From a virus, in IMG/VR virus record IMGVR_UViG_3300021479_000025, positions 1 to 48,906 of that record: a stretch of DNA of 48,906 nucleotides; one strand, written 5' to 3'. The position numbers and the translations under genes are program-made. Positions 40,589 through 47,564 of this stretch are shown piece after piece (the stretch's first letter is position 1; the number at the start of each line of letters is the position of its first letter). The notes beneath the pieces were generated by a model. The model ran no database searches. It was not told where the DNA came from and was given only the letters and a program-made list of their open reading frames with translations.

Positions 40589-40753
40589 TTATTCCTTCGG
40601 TGTGCAGAATGTGAGGACAACACTGGTGACTGTGGGATAGCTAGCCTTGATATTTGACCATACCATATCAAGGCTTGCAGCTTCTAGCTCTAGATCAATC
40701 TCCTCCTCTTGACCTTCCAGGGTATAGTTGATAGTCACGGAAATCTTGAACAT
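40589..40753 (-). CDS. 54-residue early hypothetical protein
   Basis: From M-F-K-I-S-V-T-I-N-Y at 40753 behind GGGAGATACCC; the longer frame upstream lacks a ribosome site and covers the control region. A beta strand pattern then acidic E-E-E-I-D-L-E-L-E-A. First gene of the minus module. No clear promoter core is seen upstream, although a GGTGCGACA-type motif lies at 40818-40840. Confidence 0.6.
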   Translation of the reverse strand: MFKISVTINYTLEGQEEEIDLELEAASLDMVWSNIKASYPTVTSVVLTFCTPKE

Positions 40754-40902
40754 GGGTATCTCCCTCTGCGATCCCCTATCATCCGCTCCAATTGCGGCCG
40801 AATTGTGACCGATCGGCGCGACCAGATGTCGCACCAAGGATAGGGAAGGACCTAGGCGCTGGTCTCAACCCACCAATCCGACCATCCCACTGCCCTAACC
40901 TT

Positions 40903-41129
40903 GGATAGTCCATGGAACCCCCGCGTATAGTCCATGGAACATCCTTGCATCCACTTAGAACACCGTCAGGGCGGTCATACGGTGCCACATGGGTCTGTGT
41001 CTTGGGGGTTAATAGGGGGGGGGGGGGAGGAAAAAGACCCCTTCCCATGACCAAGTGGCCGAAACGCTGGAATCTCGAGGGATGCAAGGGGAATCCATGG
41101 ACGTTCCACGGAGGTTCCTTGGACTATCC
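40903..41129. repeat. 50-bp imperfect inverted repeat flanking a G13 tract
   Basis: Arm 40903-40952 and the complement of 41080-41129 agree at about 41 of 50 positions, best at the ends (GGATAGTCCA-GGAACC outer, CCTTGCATCC inner). Within the left arm TAGTCCATGGAAC occurs twice. The spacer is 127 bp and includes G13 at 41015-41027. Neither arm encodes a transposase, so an insertion sequence is unlikely. Confidence 0.65.
41015..41027 (+). repeat. Homopolymer of 13 G
   Basis: Uninterrupted G13 followed by AGGAAAAAGACC, in the spacer of the long inverted repeat. Such tracts slip in replication and sequencing, so its length is uncertain. Confidence 0.7.
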
Positions 41130-41348
41130 CAGGAATGGAAATCTTCGCGCGAGATTCGCAGGTAGGGTCGCGTGGGAAGATTAGGGAAGAGTTGGGAAGG
41201 GTCGAGAGCTTGGAGAGTGTGGCAAGGATACAACATAGCCTAGGTGCGACATATTGCCGCATCGATTGCTGCGCTGCACAATGAGATTTCGCTTGATTGT
41301 GCAGTGCGATATGTGCGATTGATTGCTCGCCGAGACGGAGAGACAGCC

Positions 41349-41486
41349 ATGAACGCGGATCACTGCGAACATGTCATCGCCTATCTCAACTACTTGATGA
41401 TGACATGCTTCGATCAAGCCAAGTATCGTGAGTTGCAACGACGCTGGGCTTACTACCGAAACCGCAACGATCAATCGAAAGGCTAA
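41349..41486 (+). CDS. 45-residue small protein
   Basis: From ATG at 41349 with GGAGAGACAGCC upstream; an earlier in-frame ATG at 41244 covers control sequence. Starts M-N-A-D-H-C-E-H-V-I-A-Y-L-N-Y and ends R-N-D-Q-S-K-G. Helical. First plus-strand gene. Function unknown. Confidence 0.55.
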   Translation: MNADHCEHVIAYLNYLMMTCFDQAKYRELQRRWAYYRNRNDQSKG

Positions 41487-41490
41487 CCCG

Positions 41491-41778
41491 ATGACCATCC
41501 TCGCCGACACCTCCAAGCCCTCATACGAGCAACTTGTCGCCATGCTCGCCGACATGAAAGCCCAACAAGCCCAGCGCATCACCTTCAAGATCACCGAGCC
41601 GCGCCTAAACGAGAAGACCGGCAAGACCTCAGTCGGCGGCGGCGTCTCGGTCTACGGCCTTGGCCAATTCCCGGTCACCCTATACGCCAGCCAGTGGGAA
41701 CGCCTCATCGAAGCCATCCCCTCCCTAATCGCCTTCATGCGAGCCAACGCATCCCGCTTGACCCGCAAGGCGAAGTGA
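41491..41778 (+). CDS. Conserved small phage protein (YGLGQFPVTLY motif)
   Basis: A 95-residue protein from MTILADTSK. A helical N-terminus is followed by I-T-F-K-I-T-E, V-S-V-Y-G-L-G-Q-F-P-V-T-L-Y and Q-W-E-R-L-I-E-A-I. The Y-G-L-G-x-F-P-V-T-L-Y-x-x-Q-W motif recurs in small proteins of diverse phages and mobile elements. Function unknown. Followed by a GC-rich hairpin. Confidence 0.65.
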   Translation: MTILADTSKPSYEQLVAMLADMKAQQAQRITFKITEPRLNEKTGKTSVGGGVSVYGLGQFPVTLYASQWERLIEAIPSLIAFMRANASRLTRKAK

Positions 41779-41795
41779 TCGCAGTCTACCGACGA

Positions 41796-41823
41796 TTGGC
41801 CCCGGGCACACCCCCGGGGCCAA
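41796..41823 (+). terminator. GC-rich hairpin (11-bp perfect stem)
   Basis: TTGGCCCCGGG, six-base loop, CCCGGGGCCAA, 17 bases after a stop codon and before the AT-rich region. Followed by AATTTCG, not a clean T-run, so it is a terminator-like structure of uncertain strength. Confidence 0.55.
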
Positions 41824-41849
41824 AATTTCGTCCCTTCGCGCGGGCCATA

Positions 41850-41907
41850 CCCCCTTTCGGTAAAAAATATAATTTTTGGATTTTGGAATTCCCCCTTTCG
41901 ATAAAAA
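41850..41907 (+). repeat. Two 17-bp direct repeats in AT-rich region
   Basis: CCCCCTTTCGGTAAAAA at 41850-41866 and CCCCCTTTCGATAAAAA at 41891-41907 (16 of 17 identical), spaced 41 bp apart, about four helical turns. They lie upstream of the late promoter in the most AT-rich part of the window. Possible regulator sites or iterons. Confidence 0.6.
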
Positions 41908-41941
41908 TTCCCGATTTTGAAAATCCCCAATTCTTGGCCCC

Positions 41942-41969
41942 TTGACTTTCCTAGACACTGTGGTATAGT
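41942..41969 (+). promoter_or_regulatory. Sigma70-type promoter for packaging and structural genes
   Basis: TTGACT (41942-41947), 16-base spacer ending ACTGTGG, TATAGT (41964-41969). ACTGTGGTAT and downstream GGGAC match the minus-strand promoter at 40101-40129. Next start codon at 41994. Likely drives the GIY-YIG-like gene, terminase and beyond. Confidence 0.7.
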
Positions 41970-41993
41970 CGGGACGCAGATGGGAGAAGTGCG

Positions 41994-42350
41994 ATGCGCG
42001 TCGAGAGATGGTTTGATCGGATCGGGATTGAGGCGACCGAGGTGGGGTCGCGGATGGTGGATGGGCGATTGGATCACCGGCCGGTGGCGAAGGAAGAGTC
42101 CTCACCAATCGATGGCCTTGGCATCTACGTGCTCTATCTCAACGGCGAGGTTGTCCACATAGGTAGGGCCAAATCCGTCTCTGCGACCATCCGCGCACAC
42201 GCCGCCCTAGTGGATAAGCCCGTTCCACCCTGGGCCCCGATCAAAGGCATTCGCTTCGACCACGCCGAGTTCTACGCGTCACATCCTGATCGGATCGATG
42301 CAGACTTCGACACGATCTTTCGTTCCTTAGGAAAGTCCAAAGCAGCCTAA
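41994..42350 (+). CDS. GIY-YIG-like nuclease domain protein before terminase
   Basis: A 118-residue protein with GGGAGAAGTGCG before ATG. Residues 43-70 read G-I-Y-V-L-Y-L-N-G-E-V-V-H-I-G-R-A-K-S with R and H after it, the first elements of a GIY-YIG nuclease, but with His in place of the second Tyr (H-I-G). The usual later Glu is not obvious. May cut DNA at packaging or replication, or be an inactive binding derivative. Five bases before the small terminase gene. Confidence 0.55.
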   Translation: MRVERWFDRIGIEATEVGSRMVDGRLDHRPVAKEESSPIDGLGIYVLYLNGEVVHIGRAKSVSATIRAHAALVDKPVPPWAPIKGIRFDHAEFYASHPDRIDADFDTIFRSLGKSKAA

Positions 42351-42354
42351 TCCG

Positions 42355-42933
42355 ATGAACATCCACCGCGACCACCGATCCCCACGCATCTCCGCGGTCC
42401 GCTCCATGACCCGCGAGGACTTGGCTGCGCTTCAGAAGAAGTCCGCCTCGACCCTCGGTCATGTTATGAAACTCCGCGATTCCCACCACAAGGTCGCGCG
42501 CCTGCTGGCCTCCGGGATGAACCAATCCGAAGTCGCGGCGATGACCGGCTACTCCGCCAATCGCATGTCTCTCCTCGCCAATTCCCCGACGATGATCGAA
42601 CTCATCGCCCACTACCGCAATCTCGTCACGGAATCGTGGAAAGAATCCCAAGACGAATACTACGCCTATATCTTCACCAACGGCCTCAAAGCCCAGCGGA
42701 TGATCTCCGACCAACTCGACGAGGCCGACGACTCTGGCGCAACCCCCGTCCCACTCAACCGACTCCTCGCGATCGCCGCCGATTCCGCGGATCGCGTTGG
42801 CTACACCAAGAAGTCGACCACCGTCAACATCAACGTCGACTTCGCGGCCAAGCTCGAAGCAGCTCGGCGGCGCTCGATGAAGGTAATTGATTCACCAACG
42901 GATCAATCCCTCGCCATCACCGACGCCGCCTGA
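42355..42933 (+). CDS. Terminase small subunit-like (HTH)
   Basis: A 192-residue protein. Residues about 42-75 contain a helix-turn-helix (V-A-R-L-L-A-S-G-M-N-Q-S-E-V-A-A-M-T-G-Y-S), then a long helical region suited to ring formation (H-Y-R-N-L-V-T-E-S-W), and a tail with N-I-N-V-D-F. Directly upstream of the large terminase gene. It should recognise the packaging site. Confidence 0.75.
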   Translation: MNIHRDHRSPRISAVRSMTREDLAALQKKSASTLGHVMKLRDSHHKVARLLASGMNQSEVAAMTGYSANRMSLLANSPTMIELIAHYRNLVTESWKESQDEYYAYIFTNGLKAQRMISDQLDEADDSGATPVPLNRLLAIAADSADRVGYTKKSTTVNINVDFAAKLEAARRRSMKVIDSPTDQSLAITDAA

Positions 42934-42940
42934 TGCCCTG

Positions 42941-42972
42941 GAGGGAGATGATCATGGGCTTTCATCTCCCTC
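42941..42972 (+). promoter_or_regulatory. Stem-loop between terminase small and large genes
   Basis: Perfect GAGGGAGATG/CATCTCCCTC stem of 10 bp with a 12-base loop, 20 bases before the large terminase start. No T-run. May tune translation of the large subunit or mark a processing site; packaging-site role cannot be excluded. Confidence 0.5.
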
Positions 42973-42991
42973 TAGTGGGCCAAGGGTCACC

Positions 42992-44524
42992 ATGCTAGAC
43001 AAGGTCAACCCACTCGGCATGGACTCCGGCCTCGTCGACTGGCTCGCCTCGGTCACCGACGACCCGCTCGCCTTCACCCTTGGCGCCTACCCATGGGGCG
43101 AACCCGGCACAGTCTTGGAGAAGTTCGATGGCCCTGACCAATGGTCCCGCGATCTCTTCGCCCAGATCAAAGCCGGAGTCATCGACACCACCCGCGCCAT
43201 CCAGATCGCCACGGCTAGCGGACATGGCATTGGTAAGTCTGCCACAGTGGCATGGATCATCTTGTGGGCATTTTGCACTTTTCCCGACACTCGTGGCGTC
43301 GTCACCGCCAACACCGAAGCCCAGCTGAAGACCAAGACTTGGAGTGAGCTGGGTAAATGGTACAATCTCTGCTGGTTCACCCGCGAGCACTTCACCCTAA
43401 CTGCCACCGCCCTCCTCTCCAAAGACCCCGATCGCGAACGCACTTGGCGCATCGACGCCATCGCTTGGTCCGAGAAGAACCCAACCGCCTTCGCCGGCCT
43501 ACACAACCAAGGCAAACGGATTATCCTGATCTTCGACGAGGCCTCGGAGATTCATGACATGATCTGGGAAACAGCCGAAGGAGCACTCACCGATGCTGAC
43601 ACTCAGATTATTTGGCTTGTCTTCGGAAACCCGACCCGCAACTCTGGCCGATTTCGAGAATGCTTCGCTGGCGGACTACACCACGAGCATTGGCAATGCC
43701 GGCAGATTGACTCTCGATCTGTCGCCGTTACCAACAAAGACCGCTTCGACAAATGGATTCGCACCTACGGCATTGATTCCGACTTCGTCCGAATCCGCGT
43801 TCTTGGCCAATTCCCACGGCGCGGTGAGATGGAATTCTTCTCCTCGATTGAAATAGACGAAGCAATGACTCGCGAAGTTCCCTACGTCGACCGCTCCACT
43901 CCCCTTGCCGTTGGCGTCGACGTCGCCCGCTTCGGCCGGAACAACTCAGTCATCTTCCCCCGCAAAGGCCGCGACGCCCGGACCATCGAACGCCGATCCT
44001 ACAACGGCATCGCCACGACCGAACTAACCAACAACGTCTTCCAAGTCTTCACCCAATATCATCCCGACGGAATCTTCGTCGATGGCGGCGGAGTAGGCGG
44101 CGGCGTGGTCGACCAGTGCCGAGAGCGCCGACTCTACGTGACCGAAGTTCAATTCGGCGGCAAAGACGACATCACTGGCATCGTCTTCGACACCATGGGC
44201 GAACGCTACGCTAACAAACGCGCCGCAATGTATGGCGCCCTCCGCGCATGGCTCAGAACCGGCGCGATCCCGCCCGATCACGAGCTCAAGAAAGCCATGC
44301 TCGCGATCAAATACACCCACAATACCAAAGACCAAATCCAGCTCATGTCGAAGGAAGACCTCCTCGATGACAACCCAGGCCTTGTCCTCGACGACCTCGA
44401 CGCCCTAGCCCTCACCTTCGGCGGCCCAATCGCCAAATCCGCGATCGCCGGCGGGGACTTCCCACATGATGATCTCGTCGTGAGTGAGTATGACCCATAT
44501 GCCCCCGAGCGCATGGTAGCATGA
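42992..44524 (+). CDS. Terminase large subunit
   Basis: A 510-residue packaging motor and nuclease. The start at 42992 (A-A-G-G-G upstream) is chosen because the longer frame runs through the small-subunit gene and the stem-loop. ATPase: Walker A S-G-H-G-I-G-K-S near 76-83; Walker B I-L-I-F-D-E-A near 178-184. RNase H-type nuclease: V-G-V-D-V-A-R-F-G near 307, D-G-I-F-V-D-G-G near 359-366, and D-D-L-D-A-L-A near 467. It docks on the portal and cuts concatemers. Length is normal for the family. Confidence 0.93.
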   Translation: MLDKVNPLGMDSGLVDWLASVTDDPLAFTLGAYPWGEPGTVLEKFDGPDQWSRDLFAQIKAGVIDTTRAIQIATASGHGIGKSATVAWIILWAFCTFPDTRGVVTANTEAQLKTKTWSELGKWYNLCWFTREHFTLTATALLSKDPDRERTWRIDAIAWSEKNPTAFAGLHNQGKRIILIFDEASEIHDMIWETAEGALTDADTQIIWLVFGNPTRNSGRFRECFAGGLHHEHWQCRQIDSRSVAVTNKDRFDKWIRTYGIDSDFVRIRVLGQFPRRGEMEFFSSIEIDEAMTREVPYVDRSTPLAVGVDVARFGRNNSVIFPRKGRDARTIERRSYNGIATTELTNNVFQVFTQYHPDGIFVDGGGVGGGVVDQCRERRLYVTEVQFGGKDDITGIVFDTMGERYANKRAAMYGALRAWLRTGAIPPDHELKKAMLAIKYTHNTKDQIQLMSKEDLLDDNPGLVLDDLDALALTFGGPIAKSAIAGGDFPHDDLVVSEYDPYAPERMVA

Positions 44525-44527
44525 TGT

Positions 44528-44583
44528 TCTACCCGTAGGGCCCTTATTCCATGCGCCCTTCCCTGAGTCTACCCGAAGGGCCC
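44528..44583 (+). repeat. Pair of 16-bp direct repeats after the terminase gene
   Basis: TCTACCCGTAGGGCCC (44528-44543) and TCTACCCGAAGGGCCC (44568-44583) differ by one base, 40 bp apart, in the 88-bp gap behind the large terminase. Each contains the palindrome GGGCCC. Purpose unknown; possibly transcript structure. Confidence 0.5.
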
Positions 44584-44612
44584 AAATCGGCTCGCTAACC
44601 ATAGGCAATCCA

Positions 44613-44849
44613 ATGGCTAATCCACTCCAAATCATCCTCGGCGGGTCCGCCGCCCACCAACAACGCGAAGGCGCGGTCGCCGAAGCCGCGGCCCAATCCG
44701 GGATGCCTCAGGCCCCGCCAGCCCAGGCGGCCCCAGCCACTTCCCCAATCCAAGGCCCATCCGGCGCCGGGAAGCAATCCTTCCTGTCTCAGGCCGCCGT
44801 GGCCCCACAGCAACAGAACACCTCCACCAAGACGCTTCTCGGCTCATAG
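44613..44849 (+). CDS. Small Ala/Gln/Pro-rich protein
   Basis: A 78-residue, low-complexity, probably disordered protein starting M-A-N-P-L-Q-I-I-L-G-G-S-A-A-H, with A-P-P-A-Q-A-A-P-A-T. Typical of small unknown genes between terminase and portal. Weak ribosome site. Confidence 0.5.
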   Translation: MANPLQIILGGSAAHQQREGAVAEAAAQSGMPQAPPAQAAPATSPIQGPSGAGKQSFLSQAAVAPQQQNTSTKTLLGS

Positions 44850-44887
44850 CGAAGCGTGTCCCCCGCAGTCAACAGAAAGCATCTACC

Positions 44888-45163
44888 ATGATCTCTCCTT
44901 CCATCGGCCGAGTTGTTTGGTTCAGGACTGGTTTGCCTGAGCAGGGTGAGCAGGCATTCGCCGCACTTGTCACCTATGTCCACTCCGATACTATGGTGAA
45001 CCTCGCAGTGTTCGACGCCAATGGCGTTCCCTTTGCCGAAACATCCGTGACCCTTGTGCAGGACAACCAACCAGTCCCAGCCGGTCGATATTGCGAATGG
45101 ATGCCCTATCAAAAAGGCCAAGCCGCAAAGACTGAGGCACTTGAGAAGAAGCTTGGATCATGA
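44888..45163 (+). CDS. Small beta-rich phage protein
   Basis: A 91-residue protein. I-G-R-V-V-W-F-R-T, A-L-V-T-Y-V-H-S-D-T-M-V-N-L-A-V-F-D and C-E-W-M-P-Y-Q-K-G are familiar from small conserved proteins beside phage terminase genes. Function unknown; probably virion or packaging accessory. ATGA overlap with next gene. Confidence 0.65.
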   Translation: MISPSIGRVVWFRTGLPEQGEQAFAALVTYVHSDTMVNLAVFDANGVPFAETSVTLVQDNQPVPAGRYCEWMPYQKGQAAKTEALEKKLGS

Positions 45164-45276
45164 GATTCTCCACTCCGCCTTCCATCCCCTTCTCCGAACG
45201 CATCGCCGGGCTGCGCCTACTCCTATCTGCCTTCTCCCTATTCTTCGAGGACTACTTCCGTGCAAGTCCCCGCTAA
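45160..45276 (+). CDS. 38-residue small protein
   Basis: ATGA overlap with the previous stop. Starts MRFSTPPSIPFSERIAGLRL, then L-L-S-A-F-S-L-F-F-E-D-Y. Hydrophobic centre could be membrane-interacting. It provides GAGG for the following GTG start. Function unknown. Confidence 0.55.
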   Translation: MRFSTPPSIPFSERIAGLRLLLSAFSLFFEDYFRASPR

Positions 45277-45451
45277 CTCCAACCGCCCCAAGTCTCGGCT
45301 CCCGCCCATCTCCCCTAAGTTCGTGATGATGGCCGCTGCCGCCATGCATGCCCAAGGCCGACTCGTCAAGCCCAACGAAGTCGAGGTCTCCACTCCGGCC
45401 TCCAACACCGCCACCGATTCCATCCCTTCGGACTCCCGCCCAACCCTATGA
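45260..45451 (+). CDS. Small protein before portal (GTG start)
   Basis: A 63-residue protein read from GTG at 45260 with GAGGACTACTTCC upstream. Begins M-Q-V-P-A-N-S-N-R-P-K-S; contains a helix F-V-M-M-A-A-A-A-M-H-A-Q-G. Overlaps the previous gene by 17 bp and the portal gene by ATGA. Function unknown. Confidence 0.55.
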   Translation: MQVPANSNRPKSRLPPISPKFVMMAAAAMHAQGRLVKPNEVEVSTPASNTATDSIPSDSRPTL

Positions 45452-47184
45452 CCACCGACTCCGACCTCGCTTACCGCCGATATTGCGAAGGTCGCCTCAT
45501 CGGCGAGCGCGTGAACCGCTATTCTTGGTGGGTCCATTGGCGCGAACTCGCCGATTACTACCTTCCACGGAGATATAAATGGATCATAACCCCGAACCAA
45601 ATGGCGCGCGGATCGCCGATCAACCAACACATATTGGACTCTTCTGGGACAATCTACGCACGCAACCTCGCGTCCGGATTAGTATCCGGGAAGAGTTCGC
45701 CAACTCAGCCGTGGTTTCGCATTCGTATTGGTCGCCTAGATTCCACCGAAACCACCCCGGTGTCATTATGGCTAGCCGAATGTGAACGCCTTCTCTACCT
45801 AATCTTCTCCGAGTCCAACTTCTACAACGCCATCGCCATATTCTACTTCGATCTCGTCATCTTCGGCACGGCCTCACTCCTCATCTACGACGACTTCGCC
45901 AACGTCATCAACTGCATCAACCCCTGCCTTGGCGAGTTCTACGTCAACATCGACGGCAAATACCGCCCGGTGATCTTCCTCCGCGAGTTCACCATGTCAG
46001 TCGACGCCTGTGTCGACGAATTCGGCATCGGCAACGTCTCCGACTCCATCCGCCAACTCTACAACGACACCGGCGGCGCCAATCGCACGCGCGAACTAAT
46101 CGTAGCCCATATAATCGAGCCCAACGATGATGGAAAAGCCCGTGACTTTGGATTCTCTCCGCGATTCAAATATCGGGAGGCATACTTTGAGTGGGGCGGA
46201 TCAACTGGGCCCCAGGGCGGAGTCTCAACTCCTCCTGGATTTCTTCGGAGAAAAGGCTATCACGAGCTCCCCGCCATCACAGGTCGGTGGGACGTGGTGT
46301 CTAATGACCCATACGGACGAAGCCCTGGCATGGACGGTCTCGGTGACCAGAAACAAGTTCAGCTAGAAACCCGCCGCAAAGCCCAGGCCATCGACAAAAT
46401 GGTCAACCCTCCGCTCGTCGCGGACATGCAGCTCAAAAACCAACCAGCCAACTTCACCCCAGGCGGAATCACCTATGTCACCGGATTCACCTCTGGCGGC
46501 AAGCCTGGGCTTGCGTCAGTCTACGAAACCAAATTCCCAGTTCAAGAAATCACCGCCGATCTCGAGACCGTCAAGCAGCGCCTATCCCAAATCTTCTTCA
46601 ATGACATCCTACGCGTCGCCTCCCAATACGAGACTCGCTCTAACGTCACGGCTGTGGAATGGGACCTTCGTAAGTCCGAATCTTTGGTCATGCTCGGCCC
46701 CGCCCTTGAACGGATCGACAACGAAGTCCTCAAACCCATAATCGAACGCGTCTGGGGCATCGCCTCTCGCGCCGGAATCCTTCCACCCGCCCCGGCCGAA
46801 ATCCAGGGCAAGATGATGAACATCGAGTTCGTCTCCATGCTCGCCCAGGCCCAACAAGCAACCAAAGCCGCCGGTATCGAACGCCTTCTCTCCCTCGCCG
46901 GCAATCTCGTCGGCGTAGTTCCTGAGATCATGGACAACATCGACACTGACTATTCCCTCGAGAAAATGTCCGATCTCCTCAACAACGACCCCAAACTCAT
47001 CCGCTCGGCCAAAGCCCTCGCCTCCATCCGCCAATCCCGCGCCAAGCAACAGCAACAAGCCGCCCAAGCTCAGCAAGCCGACATCGCCCAGAAGCTCTCA
47101 GTCGGCGCGAAGAATCTATCCCAGGCTGACATGGGCGGCGGCCAGTCTGCCCTTCAACAACTCGCCGGGGGCCAAGGTCAGTGA
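45448..47184 (+). CDS. Portal (T7-like head-to-tail connector) protein
   Basis: A 578-residue protein with the podovirus head-tail connector pattern: W-R-E-L-A-D-Y-Y-L-P-R near 33, H-I-L-D-S-S-G, A-S-G-L-V-S-G, P-W-F-R-I-R, F-G-T-A-S-L-L-I, a long C-terminal helix with F-F-N-D-I-L-R, and a Gln/Ala-rich tail. Forms the dodecameric portal on which terminase and tail assemble. Starts in ATGA and ends in GTGA overlap with neighbours. Confidence 0.9.
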   Translation: MTTDSDLAYRRYCEGRLIGERVNRYSWWVHWRELADYYLPRRYKWIITPNQMARGSPINQHILDSSGTIYARNLASGLVSGKSSPTQPWFRIRIGRLDSTETTPVSLWLAECERLLYLIFSESNFYNAIAIFYFDLVIFGTASLLIYDDFANVINCINPCLGEFYVNIDGKYRPVIFLREFTMSVDACVDEFGIGNVSDSIRQLYNDTGGANRTRELIVAHIIEPNDDGKARDFGFSPRFKYREAYFEWGGSTGPQGGVSTPPGFLRRKGYHELPAITGRWDVVSNDPYGRSPGMDGLGDQKQVQLETRRKAQAIDKMVNPPLVADMQLKNQPANFTPGGITYVTGFTSGGKPGLASVYETKFPVQEITADLETVKQRLSQIFFNDILRVASQYETRSNVTAVEWDLRKSESLVMLGPALERIDNEVLKPIIERVWGIASRAGILPPAPAEIQGKMMNIEFVSMLAQAQQATKAAGIERLLSLAGNLVGVVPEIMDNIDTDYSLEKMSDLLNNDPKLIRSAKALASIRQSRAKQQQQAAQAQQADIAQKLSVGAKNLSQADMGGGQSALQQLAGGQGQ

Positions 47185-47564
47185 CCTACAACGCCTCCTC
47201 CCGCAAGGACATCCGCCGTGTCGAGAAATCCGCAAAGCTCGCCGAAGACAACCGAATCGCCTTCATCAAGGCCGCTATGGACACTCTCCAAGGACGAACT
47301 TTCTTCTACGATCTCCTCTCTTTCTGCCATCTCTTCTCAGACCCATTCACTGGAGATGCTCTTCGCGAAGCGTATAGCAAAGGCGAGCGAAATGTGGGCC
47401 TTCGTCTATTTGCGGATGTCATTGCTCACTGTCCCCAATCCTACATCACCATGATGTCCGAAGCCCAAATACAGGAAATCCTCAATGACCGACGCAACCT
47501 CGACGACGACGACAGCGACCCCGGAGACGACGACCTCTCCGACACCACTGGCGAACTCCGCTGA
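47181..47564 (+). CDS. Bbp19-like head protein
   Basis: A 127-residue protein read from GTG. The block T-L-Q-G-R-T-F-F-Y-D-L-L-S-F-C, D-P-F-T-G-D-A-L-R-E-A-Y-S-K-G-E-R-N-V-G and Y-I-T-M-M resembles the Bbp19-type domain of BPP-1-like phages. Acidic C-terminus. Overlaps the scaffold-like gene by 80 bp. Confidence 0.7.
   Translation: MTYNASSRKDIRRVEKSAKLAEDNRIAFIKAAMDTLQGRTFFYDLLSFCHLFSDPFTGDALREAYSKGERNVGLRLFADVIAHCPQSYITMMSEAQIQEILNDRRNLDDDDSDPGDDDLSDTTGELR

Larger units (their letters stand above)
39991..41264. repeat. GGTGCGACA-type motif, three copies before early and late genes
   Basis: Copies at 39991-40011 (minus), 40818-40840 (minus) and 41241-41264 (plus) share Y-N-GGTGCGACA and then, six to ten bases on, GCCGC or GTCGC. 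Each points toward, and lies 60-85 bp ahead of, a start codon (39930, 40753, 41349). Possible activator or operator site. Confidence 0.5.
40754..41348. promoter_or_regulatory. Divergent control region between early and late modules
   Basis: 595 bp without a convincing gene. Contains two GGTGCGACA-type motifs, a 50-bp imperfect inverted repeat, a run of 13 G, and near the right end direct repeats GTGCGAT. Both modules read outward from it, and terminase lies 1 kb away. Candidate origin, packaging or switch region. Confidence 0.6.

Noticed and set aside
40912-41184. 90-codon plus-strand frame across the control region
   Set aside because: It reads through the inverted repeat and G13 tract (poly-glycine), lacks a ribosome site, and looks non-coding.
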